From CAWJPY01 sp963844865 (GTDB taxonomy: Bacteria; Acidobacteriota; Thermoanaerobaculia; Thermoanaerobaculales; Sulfomarinibacteraceae), in assembly GCA_963844865.1 (NCBI GenBank), contig CAWJPY010000001.1, forward strand, positions 62,001-126,000: a DNA stretch of 64,000 nt, given 5' to 3'. This document shows, in pieces, positions 1 through 8,860 of the stretch; within the stretch, counting starts at the first letter, position 1; each line of letters begins with the position of its first letter. The notes under the pieces were generated by a model that was not told the DNA's origin, did no database searches, and was given only the letters and a program-made list of their open reading frames with translations. The position numbers and the translations under genes were made by a program.

Positions 1-2
1 AG

Positions 3-1433
3 CGCGGCGCACGCAGCGACCTCGTCACCCTGCCGCCCATGGTCTCGCCCCTGGCCTGGACCACCTATGCCACCGGCCTGTTCCCCCGCGAGCACAACAT
101 CCTGGACTACACCTACCCCTACGTCGGCGAGGCGCGCCACCCGGTGGAGGCCTCGGCCCGGCGCGCGCCGGCCATCTGGAACGTGGCCGGCCACTATGGG
201 GAGACGGTGGCGATCATCGCCCCCTACGCCTCCTCGCCGGTTGAGCCGGTGGCGGGCGTCATGGTGTCCGACGCGCTCCTCGAGCACCGCGGCGGCCGGA
301 CGTTCCCGCCCGAGCTCGCCCACTCCCTCGACCTGCTGCCGCCGCCGGCGGCCGGCTCGCCCCTGCTCGACGCGTTCTTCGGCTGGCCCTATGACCCGGC
401 CGACGGCGATGACCCGGCCTCGCCCTATGCCAGCGCCACGCGGGTCGTCCGCAGGAACCTGGACGACGGCGCGGTGCGGGACGAGAACGCCCGTCGCGCC
501 CTGCTCCACGTCGCCGCCGAGCCCCACGACCTGACCTTCGTCTACCTCCGCGCCGTGGACTTCGCCTGTCACGAGACGTGGTGGTTCTGGGACGACAAGG
601 ACTTCGACCGGTCGCCGCCGCCCCGTGAGCAGGAGCTGCTGCACGGTGCCATCCCCGCCGCCTACCGCCTGGCGGATCGGGTCGTCGCCGACGTCCTGGC
701 ACGCTTCGGGCCGCGGGCGAACATCGTCGTCGTCTCCGACCACGGCTTCGGGTCCGCGGCCGGGTTCCGGCTCTGGGAGTTCGTCGAGGGCTCGCCGCCG
801 TCCCCCGAGGACCTCAGCGGCATGCATCGTTTCAACGGCGTGCTCCTGGCCGCCGGACCGGACATCGCGCCCGGGACCTACCCCGGAATCGACATGATGA
901 GCGTGACGCCGCTCCTGCTCCGCCTGCTCGACCTGCCCATCTCCTCAGAGCTCCCCGGGAAGACTCCGGAGCAGCTCCTCACCCCGCGCTTCCGGGAACG
1001 CCACCCCCAGCGGCAGGTGGACTCGTACCGCATCGGGTGGTCGCCGCCGACATCGTCGGAAGCGACCACCCGGGAGGAGGACACCCGAGGCATGCGACAG
1101 CTCGAGGCGCTGGGTTACATCGAGCCCGGCGTGCCCGTGGGCGGTCGACAGAGCGCCCAGGACGTGGACTTCTGGCACATCCGACCGCGCCTGCGCATGT
1201 ACGCGCTCCTGACCGAGATCAGCTTCAGGATGCTCCACGGCGACCGGGAGCACCTGTCGGCGTTGCTCTCCGAGATCGCCGAGCGCGACCCCGACCTCTT
1301 CGCCCGGCTCCCGGACGTGGTGGAGAAGGTGACGCGGGCCATGAAGGCCGACTTCCCGGAGCCCATCTTCCCCGCCGGCGCGATGACCGACTTTGAGCGC
1401 GTCTACCAGTCCTGCCGGGCGGCGCGTCCCTAG
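3..1433 (+). CDS. Alkaline-phosphatase-superfamily (type I phosphodiesterase-like) protein, 5' partial
   Basis: The open frame runs into the window edge, so the true start lies upstream; the first in-window ATG at 39 falls inside the motif PPMVSPLAWTTYATG. That motif resembles the nucleophile region of type I phosphodiesterase/nucleotide pyrophosphatases. A later metal-ligand motif, VVVSDHGFG, is also typical, as is the following H..NGVLL segment. The family hydrolyses phosphate or sulfate esters or transfers phosphoglycerol groups; the substrate is not readable here. The last ~120 residues, after RQLEALGYIEPG, are helical and resemble tails on similar proteins. A TPR-bearing member of the same superfamily lies at 5469. 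The family call is firm and the substrate unknown. Confidence 0.8.
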   Translation, partial: RGARSDLVTLPPMVSPLAWTTYATGLFPREHNILDYTYPYVGEARHPVEASARRAPAIWNVAGHYGETVAIIAPYASSPVEPVAGVMVSDALLEHRGGRTFPPELAHSLDLLPPPAAGSPLLDAFFGWPYDPADGDDPASPYASATRVVRRNLDDGAVRDENARRALLHVAAEPHDLTFVYLRAVDFACHETWWFWDDKDFDRSPPPREQELLHGAIPAAYRLADRVVADVLARFGPRANIVVVSDHGFGSAAGFRLWEFVEGSPPSPEDLSGMHRFNGVLLAAGPDIAPGTYPGIDMMSVTPLLLRLLDLPISSELPGKTPEQLLTPRFRERHPQRQVDSYRIGWSPPTSSEATTREEDTRGMRQLEALGYIEPGVPVGGRQSAQDVDFWHIRPRLRMYALLTEISFRMLHGDREHLSALLSEIAERDPDLFARLPDVVEKVTRAMKADFPEPIFPAGAMTDFERVYQSCRAARP

Positions 1434-1521
1434 TCACCGGGCGGCACCGCCAGTCAACGTCAGCCGGTCGAGAGACTGCTGCGTCCGACACCAGCGGTCA
1501 ACCCGCAATGGGCAAAAAGAC

Positions 1522-1552
1522 GGAGGCGCGCGGCACTGAGCCGCGCACCTCC
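1522..1552 (-). terminator. Rho-independent terminator of the TonB receptor gene
   Basis: A 13-bp near-perfect stem (one mismatch) with a 5-nt loop, followed on the minus strand by a GTCTTTTTG tract. It sits just after the stop of the minus-strand receptor gene and between two convergent genes. Confidence 0.7.
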
Positions 1553-1568
1553 CCAACCGAAGAGAATC

Positions 1569-4379
1569 TCAGAAGGAGACCTTGACCTTGACCTGCGCCC
1601 TCCTCGGGCTGACCCAGCTCGAGGGCTCGAAGTTCTGGCCTGGGAAGAGGGTCCAGCTCGACCAGTACTCGGGCGCGTCCTCGTTGAGCGCGTTGAGCAG
1701 CTGCAGGCCGATGTCCAGATCCACGTTGCCACCAAGCGTGAAGGTCTTCTGCAGGCCCAGGTCGAGGATCGCCTGGCTCGGCATCCGGAGGCTTTCGCTG
1801 TCGTCCGCCGTGACCGTGATCGCCCGGCCGTTGATTGGCCCGTTGACAAACGCCAGTCGCAGATAGGGTCGGCCACTCTGGATGTTGAGCACCCCGCTCG
1901 CCCGCAGACCCCAGCCGATGTCGACGTTGGACTGGACCCGGAACATGTGGGTCCGGTCGCCCTGCAGCAGGTGGTCGGCGTTGTACCAGTCGTTGGGGTC
2001 GGACCCCGAGTCGGCGGCGAACAACGGCAGCCCCTGACCCAGGGCGCCCGCATCGTGGGGCCGGGAGTTGATGCCCTCGGTCCTGGAGTAGGTGTACGAG
2101 GCCATCAGGTCCCAGCCGTTGCTGTAGCGCTTCTTGAAGGTTACGATCGCGCCCTTGTAGTCGATGTGGTAGGTCGCTCCGGGCGCCAGTGAGCCCGGCC
2201 CCGGCCCGTTGCCTTTGTGCAGCGTCGGCTCCTGGGTGATCTCGCACAGGGGGGTCTGCTCGACCACATCCTCGGTCCACGGATCATCCCACAGGAACGG
2301 CACGCACACGCCATCGTCCTCGATCTGCCAGCCGATGATGTCGTCAGTGTTCTTGATCACGACCTGGGCGCCGATGGCATAGTTCCCGCCGAGCTGCTGG
2401 TCGAAGGACAGCCCATACTGCCAGGTGTACGGGTTCTTCACGTTGGGGTCGAGCAGGTCGCCGGGCGCCGGGGCCGCCTGTGAGGAGACGGGGAGGCCCG
2501 GCCACGGATAGACGAAGACCACGTCCACGTTCCCCCGGCCCGGAGGCGGGACGTACCAGGCGGACGAGCCGGGTCCGTCATAGAAGCGGCCAACGAATCC
2601 TCGAACCACCGACCTTCCGTCACCCGTGGGCTGCCAGGCGAAGCCGACGCGCGGCGCCCAGTTCTGCCAGGAGATCATGTCGGCGCCCGGGATGGTCTCG
2701 CCCGTCGGGTTGCCGTCGTTGTCGAGCCTCGGGTAGGCCGGGATCCTGCCGTTCTGGTCGTCGTAGCGCGCGCCGATGTCGAGCGTCAGCCGGTTGCTGA
2801 TCTTCCAGGAGTCCTCCACGAAGGCCGACTTCGTCGTGGTCTTTGCGCCGTAGATGAAGGGCGGGAAGATCTGGAACCGGAACTCCCAGTAGTCGTACCA
2901 CCAGAAGGCCGCGCTCGGCGGCTGCTTCCACACGAAGCTGGAGAATTTCGCCCACCTCTCGCCGTTGCCATCGTTGTACTGGACGCCGAACTTGAACTCG
3001 CTGCTCCCCGCGATGAACTCGTCGGCAAAGTGTGTCACCACCGCATCGACCTGGGTGTACTCCTCCTTGCGGCTGCTGAACCACCACGGCCCGCCGAGGT
3101 AGAGGGCTGGGCCGGGGTAGGTGGAATCTTGCAGACGCTCCTCCGTGCTGCCGGTGCGCGAGGCCAGTTTCTGGTCACGGGTCCAGGTCCCGGCCCGTAC
3201 GTTGAGCAGGGTCGTGTCCGACAGGATGCCGTTGTAGTCCGCCGTGAGCATGTCGGTGTCGATGTCGTTCTTCATCACGGCCGACAGGGCCGTGAACATG
3301 TCCGGTGCGGGCACGACTTCGCTGGTCGCCGTGTGCCCCCTGACATCGAGGCGGTGGTTGTCGCTGATCTGCGTCGTGATCTTGAGGTCGTAGCGGTGGG
3401 TGGTCGTCCCGGAGCCCTGGAGCCCCGCCACGTTGTTGGGACCCACGATGTTGTTCTCCTCGACCTGGGCGGCAGCGAAGAACCACACCTTGTCGCGGAC
3501 GATCGGCCCCCCCAGGGTGGCGCGGAGATCGTAGTAGTCGTCGATGGTGTACTCGCCGGCAGGGTCCCACAGGCGGTAGTCCCAGAGCTTCGAGGAATCG
3601 AGCTTGACGTTCGGATCGACCAGGCTATTGTCCAGCAGGTAGGCCGAGACCGACCCATGGTAGGTGTTGGTCCCGGACTTGGTGACGACGTTGTACACGT
3701 TGCCCAGCGTGCTGCCGTACTCCGCCCCCGCCCCGAAGCCCTTGAGAGACGTCTCCATTACGATGTCGGGGTTGACGTTCCAGCTCAGCCAGCCTCCCTC
3801 GGGAGACGCCAGGTTGAGACCGTCAATGTTCCACTGCTCGGACGTCGCGTTGCCGCCGTAGCCCGAGAAGTATGAACTCCCCTCGTTGGGCTGGCTCATC
3901 CCCGGCGCCACCGACATGACGTCGTAGAAGTTGTTGCGCGTGGGCAGGGCCTCGACGAACTGGGCGTCGTAGTTGGTGGCCACGCTGGAGCTCACGACAT
4001 CCACCAGGGGGGCCTCGCCGACCACGGCGACCTCCCCGGAGAACGCCTCCGGCTGCATGCGGAAGGTCACCGACGACACGCCGTCGATGGAGACCCTGAC
4101 GTCCTCGACGTCCTGCGTCATGAAGCCCGCGATCGAGGCCGTCAGCGCATAGCGGCCGATCGGCAGGGCGCCGTACTTGAAGTTGCCGCGCGCATCTGTC
4201 ACCTGGGTGCGTGTGGCACCCGGAATCGGGTCTCCGGTGAGCACCACCGTCACGCCCGGCATCGCCTGGTCGTCCTGGTCGGTCACTTGACCTTGGATGG
4301 ATCCCGTGATCTGGGCGAACCCGCTGGCGCATGCCAGCAACAGCACTCCGACCACGAGCCACTGACGTCGCATCACCAT
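1569..4379 (-). CDS. TonB-dependent outer-membrane receptor with N-terminal carboxypeptidase-regulatory-like domain
   Basis: About 936 residues. The ATG at 4379 is preferred because GGAGGA lies just upstream; the open frame extends further but without such a site. A signal peptide (MRRQWLVVGVLLLACASGFAQ-like) is followed by a beta-sandwich domain (GSIQGQVTDQ...MPGVTV...G.F.YGALPIGRY), a plug region (~130-260; LPTRNNFYDVMSVAPGM), and a long beta barrel ending in the aromatic residue of VKVKVSF, as outer-membrane barrels do. This Oar/SusC-like architecture is abundant in Acidobacteriota. It probably imports a substrate for the adjacent catabolic genes. Two TetR-type palindromes lie between it and the divergent tetR gene, so repression is likely. 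The ligand is unknown. Confidence 0.9.
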   Translation of the reverse strand: MVMRRQWLVVGVLLLACASGFAQITGSIQGQVTDQDDQAMPGVTVVLTGDPIPGATRTQVTDARGNFKYGALPIGRYALTASIAGFMTQDVEDVRVSIDGVSSVTFRMQPEAFSGEVAVVGEAPLVDVVSSSVATNYDAQFVEALPTRNNFYDVMSVAPGMSQPNEGSSYFSGYGGNATSEQWNIDGLNLASPEGGWLSWNVNPDIVMETSLKGFGAGAEYGSTLGNVYNVVTKSGTNTYHGSVSAYLLDNSLVDPNVKLDSSKLWDYRLWDPAGEYTIDDYYDLRATLGGPIVRDKVWFFAAAQVEENNIVGPNNVAGLQGSGTTTHRYDLKITTQISDNHRLDVRGHTATSEVVPAPDMFTALSAVMKNDIDTDMLTADYNGILSDTTLLNVRAGTWTRDQKLASRTGSTEERLQDSTYPGPALYLGGPWWFSSRKEEYTQVDAVVTHFADEFIAGSSEFKFGVQYNDGNGERWAKFSSFVWKQPPSAAFWWYDYWEFRFQIFPPFIYGAKTTTKSAFVEDSWKISNRLTLDIGARYDDQNGRIPAYPRLDNDGNPTGETIPGADMISWQNWAPRVGFAWQPTGDGRSVVRGFVGRFYDGPGSSAWYVPPPGRGNVDVVFVYPWPGLPVSSQAAPAPGDLLDPNVKNPYTWQYGLSFDQQLGGNYAIGAQVVIKNTDDIIGWQIEDDGVCVPFLWDDPWTEDVVEQTPLCEITQEPTLHKGNGPGPGSLAPGATYHIDYKGAIVTFKKRYSNGWDLMASYTYSRTEGINSRPHDAGALGQGLPLFAADSGSDPNDWYNADHLLQGDRTHMFRVQSNVDIGWGLRASGVLNIQSGRPYLRLAFVNGPINGRAITVTADDSESLRMPSQAILDLGLQKTFTLGGNVDLDIGLQLLNALNEDAPEYWSSWTLFPGQNFEPSSWVSPRRAQVKVKVSF

Positions 4380-4539
4380 CTCGATCCTCCTCCCTGCCCT
4401 CCTCGAGGGCATAGCTCTTCCTCCTCGCCGAGCGCAAGACGTCACTGCTTCCGCCTCCCTTGCCGTCGCGTCCGATCTGAGATCCCGAGTTCGAACCTTG
4501 GTGCCCCACGGGCGGCCGCGATGTGCGTTGGTCTGCACA

Positions 4540-4572
4540 ATCTTACAACTCGACCGGCCGCCCGGTACAGTT
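4540..4572 (-). promoter_or_regulatory. TetR operator A over the receptor promoter
   Basis: A 26-bp palindrome, AACT-N2-ACCGG-N4-CCGGT-N2-AGTT, at 4547-4572. On the minus strand it overlaps a candidate promoter, TGTACC (4569-4564), 18-bp spacer, TAAGAT (4545-4540), pointing at the receptor gene. A repressor bound here would cover the -35 element and spacer. Same symmetry and spacing as the three other copies in the window. Confidence 0.72.
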
Positions 4573-4622
4573 GCTGTGTTTCCATCACGACCTTGGCTCC
4601 CCTTCGACTCCTCAGGACTTTG

Positions 4623-4662
4623 ATTATATAACTTGACCGGCCACCCGGTAGAGTTCTATAGT
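4623..4662 (+). promoter_or_regulatory. TetR operator B over the tetR promoter
   Basis: Palindrome at 4630-4655, AACT-TG-ACCGG-CCAC-CCGGT-AG-AGTT, matching both arms exactly. On the plus strand it overlaps TTGACC (4633-4638), an 18-bp spacer and TATAGT (4657-4662), so transcription should start near 4669. On the minus strand the same symmetry gives TCTACC, 18 bp, TATAAT (4628-4623), so the site may also serve the receptor gene. Autoregulation of the adjacent tetR gene is the natural reading. Confidence 0.78.
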
Positions 4663-4700
4663 CGACATCATGAAACGAACGGCACAGTTTGTCAAGAGCG

Positions 4701-5372
4701 ATGCACGACGTGGGAAAGCGGGCCAGGATGGCCACCCGTCGGACGTCTGACGGGGGAGCCGGCTCCACCGCCATGCCGCGCCGCCGACGGCCGAGCCGGC
4801 GCCGTGACATCCTGCGGCGGACCGCGCATCTCTTCCTCCAGCGGGGGTACGAGACCACATCCATGGTCGACATCGCCCGCGCCACGGGCATCAGCAAGGC
4901 CGGCCTCTACTACCACTTCCCCAAGAAGCAGGATCTGCTCGCGGCCATCATCAACCTCGCCCACGACATCCTCGAGCGCGACGTCCAGAAGGCGCTCGTG
5001 GACAGCCGCGACGACGAGGACGCGCTGCGCCGCATCATCCACACCCACGCCCGGCTCATCACCCGGGAGGACGATGCCGCCTACGCCGTCCTCGCCGTCC
5101 AGGAGATGCGGTCGCTGCTGCCGGAGGATCGGGCCCAGATCGCCGGCCGCAAGCGCGCCTACCTCGCCATCATCCGCGAACGCCTCGAGTCCCTGGCCGC
5201 CGCCGGCAGGCTGGACGGCATCGACCCGACCGTCGCCACCCACACGTTGAGCGGCATGGTGCTGTGGCTGTCGAACTGGTACCGCCCGAACGGCCGTCTC
5301 CCCGACGAGGAGGTCGCGGGCCAGATCGCTCGGCTCGCAGTCAACGCAGTGCTGCCGAATGGCAGCTCGTGA
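4701..5372 (+). CDS. TetR/AcrR-family transcriptional repressor
   Basis: About 223 residues. A basic N-terminal stretch (PRRRRPSRRRDILRR) leads into a TetR helix-turn-helix: TAHLFLQRGYETTSMVDIA..., GISKAGLYYHF. The helical ligand-binding domain follows. The start is uncertain: ATG 4701, ATG 4728 and TTG 4689 are all in frame with weak ribosome-binding sites, and the predicted transcript starts near 4669. The gene is divergent from the TonB receptor and is closely similar over its whole length to the TetR protein at 16466, which has the same operator. Family members with the GISKAGLYYHF helix often control fatty-acid or steroid catabolism by sensing acyl-CoA; that ligand class is an inference from the neighbours. 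Confidence 0.88.
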   Translation: MHDVGKRARMATRRTSDGGAGSTAMPRRRRPSRRRDILRRTAHLFLQRGYETTSMVDIARATGISKAGLYYHFPKKQDLLAAIINLAHDILERDVQKALVDSRDDEDALRRIIHTHARLITREDDAAYAVLAVQEMRSLLPEDRAQIAGRKRAYLAIIRERLESLAAAGRLDGIDPTVATHTLSGMVLWLSNWYRPNGRLPDEEVAGQIARLAVNAVLPNGSS

Positions 5373-5468
5373 TTCCGACACCACGCCCCACGATCGCCGG
5401 TGAGGAGCCGACGAGGCCCGCTGCGGCAGAGCCGCCCCGCGTGGTAGACTGACGCACCAGTGCGACGG

Positions 5469-7877
5469 ATGAGCCGAAACACCTCAAACACCACGACATC
5501 CGAACGCCGCAGCCGCCACCTGGTGGCCGTTGCGGTTGTCGCCGCGGCCTTGGTCGCCGGTGCGGTCCTCACCCTCCGCTTCCTCACCGGAGGTGGGTCG
5601 GTGGTGCCCCATGCCCGCCAGAGGATCGCCGCTCAGGCCCCCACCTCCGCTCCGCGGCGCACGCCCGCCGCCGTCAACGTCGTCCTCATCACCCTCGACA
5701 CGGTCCGCACCGACCGGCTCTCCTGCTACGGCTCCACGAGGGTGGACACCCCGAACATCGACGCCCTCGCGGCGGAGGGGGTCCGCTTCACCAACGCGGC
5801 GAGCACGGTGCCGTTCACTCTCCCGGCGCACTCGTCGATCATGACCGGTCTCTACCCGCCAGGGCACGGCGTCCGCGAGAACGTGGGCTACGTCCTCGAC
5901 GAGCGCTTCCCTACGCTCGCCGAGCTTCTCGGCAAGGCGGGATGGGCCACCGCCGGGTTCGTGAGCGCGTTCGTACTCGATGGCCGATGGGGCATCGGGC
6001 GCGGCTTCGACCGCTACTTCGACGACTTCAACCTTCAGGAGATGGAGACGCCCAACATGAGCTCGGTGCAGCGCGACGGCGCCGAGACCGAGGCCGAGGC
6101 CGTGCGGTGGCTCGACCACCGTCCCCCGGATCGCCCATTCTTTCTCTGGCTCCACCTCTACGACGCCCACGAGCCGTACACACCGCCGGAGCCGTTCAAG
6201 TCCACGTACGAGGGTCGACCCTACGACGGCGAGGTGGCCTACACCGACGCACTCGTGGGAAGGTTCCGTCAGGCCCTCGAGGACCGCGGCCTCCTCGAAC
6301 ACTCGCTGATCGTGCTCACCTCTGACCACGGCGAGGGGCTGGGTGATCACGGCGAGATGTTCCATGGCTTCTTCGTCTACGACACCACGATCCACGCCGC
6401 CCTGATCGTCAAGCCTCCCGCGGGCGGCAGCGCGGGCCGCGTGGTGAATCGGGCCGTGAGCCACGTCGACGTGCTCCCCACCATCCTCGACCTGGTGGGC
6501 CTTCCGGTGCCCGAGGACGTCCAGGGGCGGAGCCTCGTCCCGCTGATCTCCGGCGAGGACGTTGCCTGGGATCGACCGGTCTACTCCGAGTCCCTGTACC
6601 CCCTGCTGCACTACGGGTGGGCCCCGCTCAGGGCGCTGCGCACCGACCACTTCAAGCTCATCGACGCCCCGCGGCAGGAGCTCTACGACCTCGCGCGGGA
6701 TCCCGCCGAGCAGCAGAACCTCGACCAGGAGGAGCCGAATCGGGCGAACAACCTCACCGCCGCCCTCGGCGACCTGAGGCGGCGCATCGAAAGTGGCGAG
6801 CGCCCCGCCCGGACCGGGCCGAAGATGGACGAACGCACCCTCGCCCAGCTGAGGGCCCTCGGCTACATGGCTGGGCAGGGCGCCGTCAGCGTCGAGGACG
6901 AGGACGTGGGGGGTCGTGCCGATCCCAAGGACCGCCTCGAGCTCCACCAGAAGATCATGGCCGCCCAGGGCATGATCGGGCAGCACCACGACGACGACGC
7001 CAGGCGACTCCTGGAGGATGTGCTCTCCCAGGACGACTCGATCCTCGACGCCCACCAGATGCTGGGGCAGGTCGCGGAGGACGAGGACCGCCCGGAGGAG
7101 GCGATCCGCCACTTCAAACGCGCCCTCGAGCTGAACGGAGAGCACGAGCGGTCGCTGTTCGGCCTAGCCGCCGCCTACGCTGACCTCAAGCGCTACGACG
7201 AGGCGCTGGTCGGCTTTCGGCGGATCCTGGAGCTGAAGGGCTCGGACGCCCGCGCGTCCCTCGCCATCGCCGATGTCTACGTCGAGCTGAAGCGATTCGA
7301 CGAGGCCGCAGCGGTGCTCGAGCAGGCCTCCGCGAAGGGTGACACGTCGGCGTTCTTCACCAACAAGCTGGGCGAGGTGCGCGTCGAACAGGGCCGTGAC
7401 GGCGAGGCGGTCCCTCTGTTCGAACGTGCCGTCGCCACCGACCCGGGCTTCGCCCTCCCCCACTTCAACCTGGGGGTGGTCTACGAGCAGCGAGGCGACG
7501 CCCAGTCGGCGATGAAGCAGTATGAGCGGGCGCTCGAGCTTGCACCGACATTCTTCAAGGCCCAGTTCAACCTCGGCAAGCTGTACGCCTCCATGGGCAA
7601 CGTGGATCGGGCACGGCAGCTCTGGGAGGCATCCCTGGAGTCCAACCCCGACTTCGTCCAGGGGCACTACTACCTGGCCAAGCTGCTCATGGACACGGGC
7701 GGCGATCTTGCACGCGCCGAGAGGCTCGTCCGCAGAGGCATCGAGCTCGATCCGGAGCACGCGGAGGGCCCGCTCGGGTACTTCGTCCTCGCCGATCTGC
7801 TCAACCGCACCGGCCGTCCCGCCGAGGCGCGCACGGCGGTGGCCAAGGGACGCGAGATCCAGGCCGCGACGAAATGA
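5469..7877 (+). CDS. Membrane-anchored sulfatase-like hydrolase with C-terminal TPR domain
   Basis: About 802 residues from ATG 5469 (a GTG at 5460 is also in frame). Residues ~18-40 form one hydrophobic segment, so the protein is probably anchored with its catalytic domain outside the cytoplasm. The sulfatase-fold domain shows NVVLITLDTVRTDRLSCYG (metal site), FTLPAHSSIMTG (nucleophile region) and LTSDHGEGLGDHGE. The Cys/Ser that becomes formylglycine in true sulfatases (C-x-P-S-R) is replaced: the motif reads T-L-P-A-H. A phosphatase- or transferase-like activity with a Thr nucleophile is therefore as likely as sulfate hydrolysis. The last ~270 residues carry about six to seven TPR units (for example FNLGVVYEQRGDAQSAMKQY), a protein-interaction module. 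Confidence 0.85.
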   Translation: MSRNTSNTTTSERRSRHLVAVAVVAAALVAGAVLTLRFLTGGGSVVPHARQRIAAQAPTSAPRRTPAAVNVVLITLDTVRTDRLSCYGSTRVDTPNIDALAAEGVRFTNAASTVPFTLPAHSSIMTGLYPPGHGVRENVGYVLDERFPTLAELLGKAGWATAGFVSAFVLDGRWGIGRGFDRYFDDFNLQEMETPNMSSVQRDGAETEAEAVRWLDHRPPDRPFFLWLHLYDAHEPYTPPEPFKSTYEGRPYDGEVAYTDALVGRFRQALEDRGLLEHSLIVLTSDHGEGLGDHGEMFHGFFVYDTTIHAALIVKPPAGGSAGRVVNRAVSHVDVLPTILDLVGLPVPEDVQGRSLVPLISGEDVAWDRPVYSESLYPLLHYGWAPLRALRTDHFKLIDAPRQELYDLARDPAEQQNLDQEEPNRANNLTAALGDLRRRIESGERPARTGPKMDERTLAQLRALGYMAGQGAVSVEDEDVGGRADPKDRLELHQKIMAAQGMIGQHHDDDARRLLEDVLSQDDSILDAHQMLGQVAEDEDRPEEAIRHFKRALELNGEHERSLFGLAAAYADLKRYDEALVGFRRILELKGSDARASLAIADVYVELKRFDEAAAVLEQASAKGDTSAFFTNKLGEVRVEQGRDGEAVPLFERAVATDPGFALPHFNLGVVYEQRGDAQSAMKQYERALELAPTFFKAQFNLGKLYASMGNVDRARQLWEASLESNPDFVQGHYYLAKLLMDTGGDLARAERLVRRGIELDPEHAEGPLGYFVLADLLNRTGRPAEARTAVAKGREIQAATK

Positions 7878-7929
7878 CGCCTATTGCACGGTGTTGAACG
7901 CACATCGACGACGCTTTGGAGGTCGCCTC

Positions 7930-8835
7930 ATGACCGACGTCATCCCCCACACCGGCCCGGCGCGGGTCACGGCCAACGGCATCGAGCTCGTCTACGACGC
8001 GTTCGGATCGCCCGAGGCGCCCCCCGTCCTGCTGATCATGGGCCTCGGCGCCCAGATGATCGACTGGAAGGACGAGTTCTGCATCCAGCTCGCCGGCCGC
8101 GGCTTCCGGGTCGTCCGCTTCGACAACCGCGACGCCGGCCAATCCACCGTCCTCGAGGAGGCGGGCGAGCCTGATATCGACGCGATGATCGAGGCGTTGG
8201 AGCGAGGAGAGAAGGTCCAGGCGCCCTACCGCCTGTCGGACATGGTGGCCGACACCGTCGCCTTGCTGGATGCGCTCGGCATCGAGAAGGCGCACGTCGT
8301 GGGCCTGTCCATGGGCGGCATGATCGCCCAGCTCGTGGCCGCACACCACCCGGAGAGGGTCCTCACCCTCACCTCGATTATGTCCTCCTCCGGGGAGCCC
8401 GGCTACCCGACCTCGACGCCCGAGGCGTGGGCCTGCCTGACCGCTCCCCTGCCGACCCGGCTCGAGCCCTTCATCGAGCAGTACGTCTCCAAGTGGCGGG
8501 TCTACGCCGGGCCCGCGTACCCCATCGATCCGAGCGCGGCCGACGAGCACGCGACGCGGCTCTTCGAGCGCGGCGTCCACTCGGCGGGTCGCAGTCGGCA
8601 GATGGCGGCCATCCTCGCGTCGGGCAGCCGGAGGCAGGCGCTCGCCTCGATCCGCTGCCCGGCCCTCGTCATCCACGGCGACAGCGATCCCGTGGTCCCG
8701 CTGGAGGCGGGCCTCGCCACCGCCGAGTTCATCGACGGGGCCGACGTGCTGGTCGTCGAAGGGATGGGCCACGACCTGGCGAAGGGCACCTGGCCCACCG
8801 TCATCGCCACGATCGTGCGGCACACGGGTCGGTGA
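7930..8835 (+). CDS. Alpha/beta-fold hydrolase
   Basis: 301 residues, with GGAGG upstream of ATG 7930. All parts of a catalytic triad are visible: nucleophile elbow GLSMGG, acid in HGDSDPVVP, and histidine in GMGHDL. The oxyanion region is LLIMGLGAQMIDW, as in the lipase/esterase group with an MGLG motif. It starts 52 nt after the TPR hydrolase gene on the same strand and faces the acyl-CoA synthetase gene. Probably hydrolyses an ester (or another acyl bond) of the substrate handled by this region; the substrate is unknown. Confidence 0.85.
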   Translation: MTDVIPHTGPARVTANGIELVYDAFGSPEAPPVLLIMGLGAQMIDWKDEFCIQLAGRGFRVVRFDNRDAGQSTVLEEAGEPDIDAMIEALERGEKVQAPYRLSDMVADTVALLDALGIEKAHVVGLSMGGMIAQLVAAHHPERVLTLTSIMSSSGEPGYPTSTPEAWACLTAPLPTRLEPFIEQYVSKWRVYAGPAYPIDPSAADEHATRLFERGVHSAGRSRQMAAILASGSRRQALASIRCPALVIHGDSDPVVPLEAGLATAEFIDGADVLVVEGMGHDLAKGTWPTVIATIVRHTGR

Positions 8836-8860
8836 GCGCGGCGGGAAGCGGGGTCCGGCG

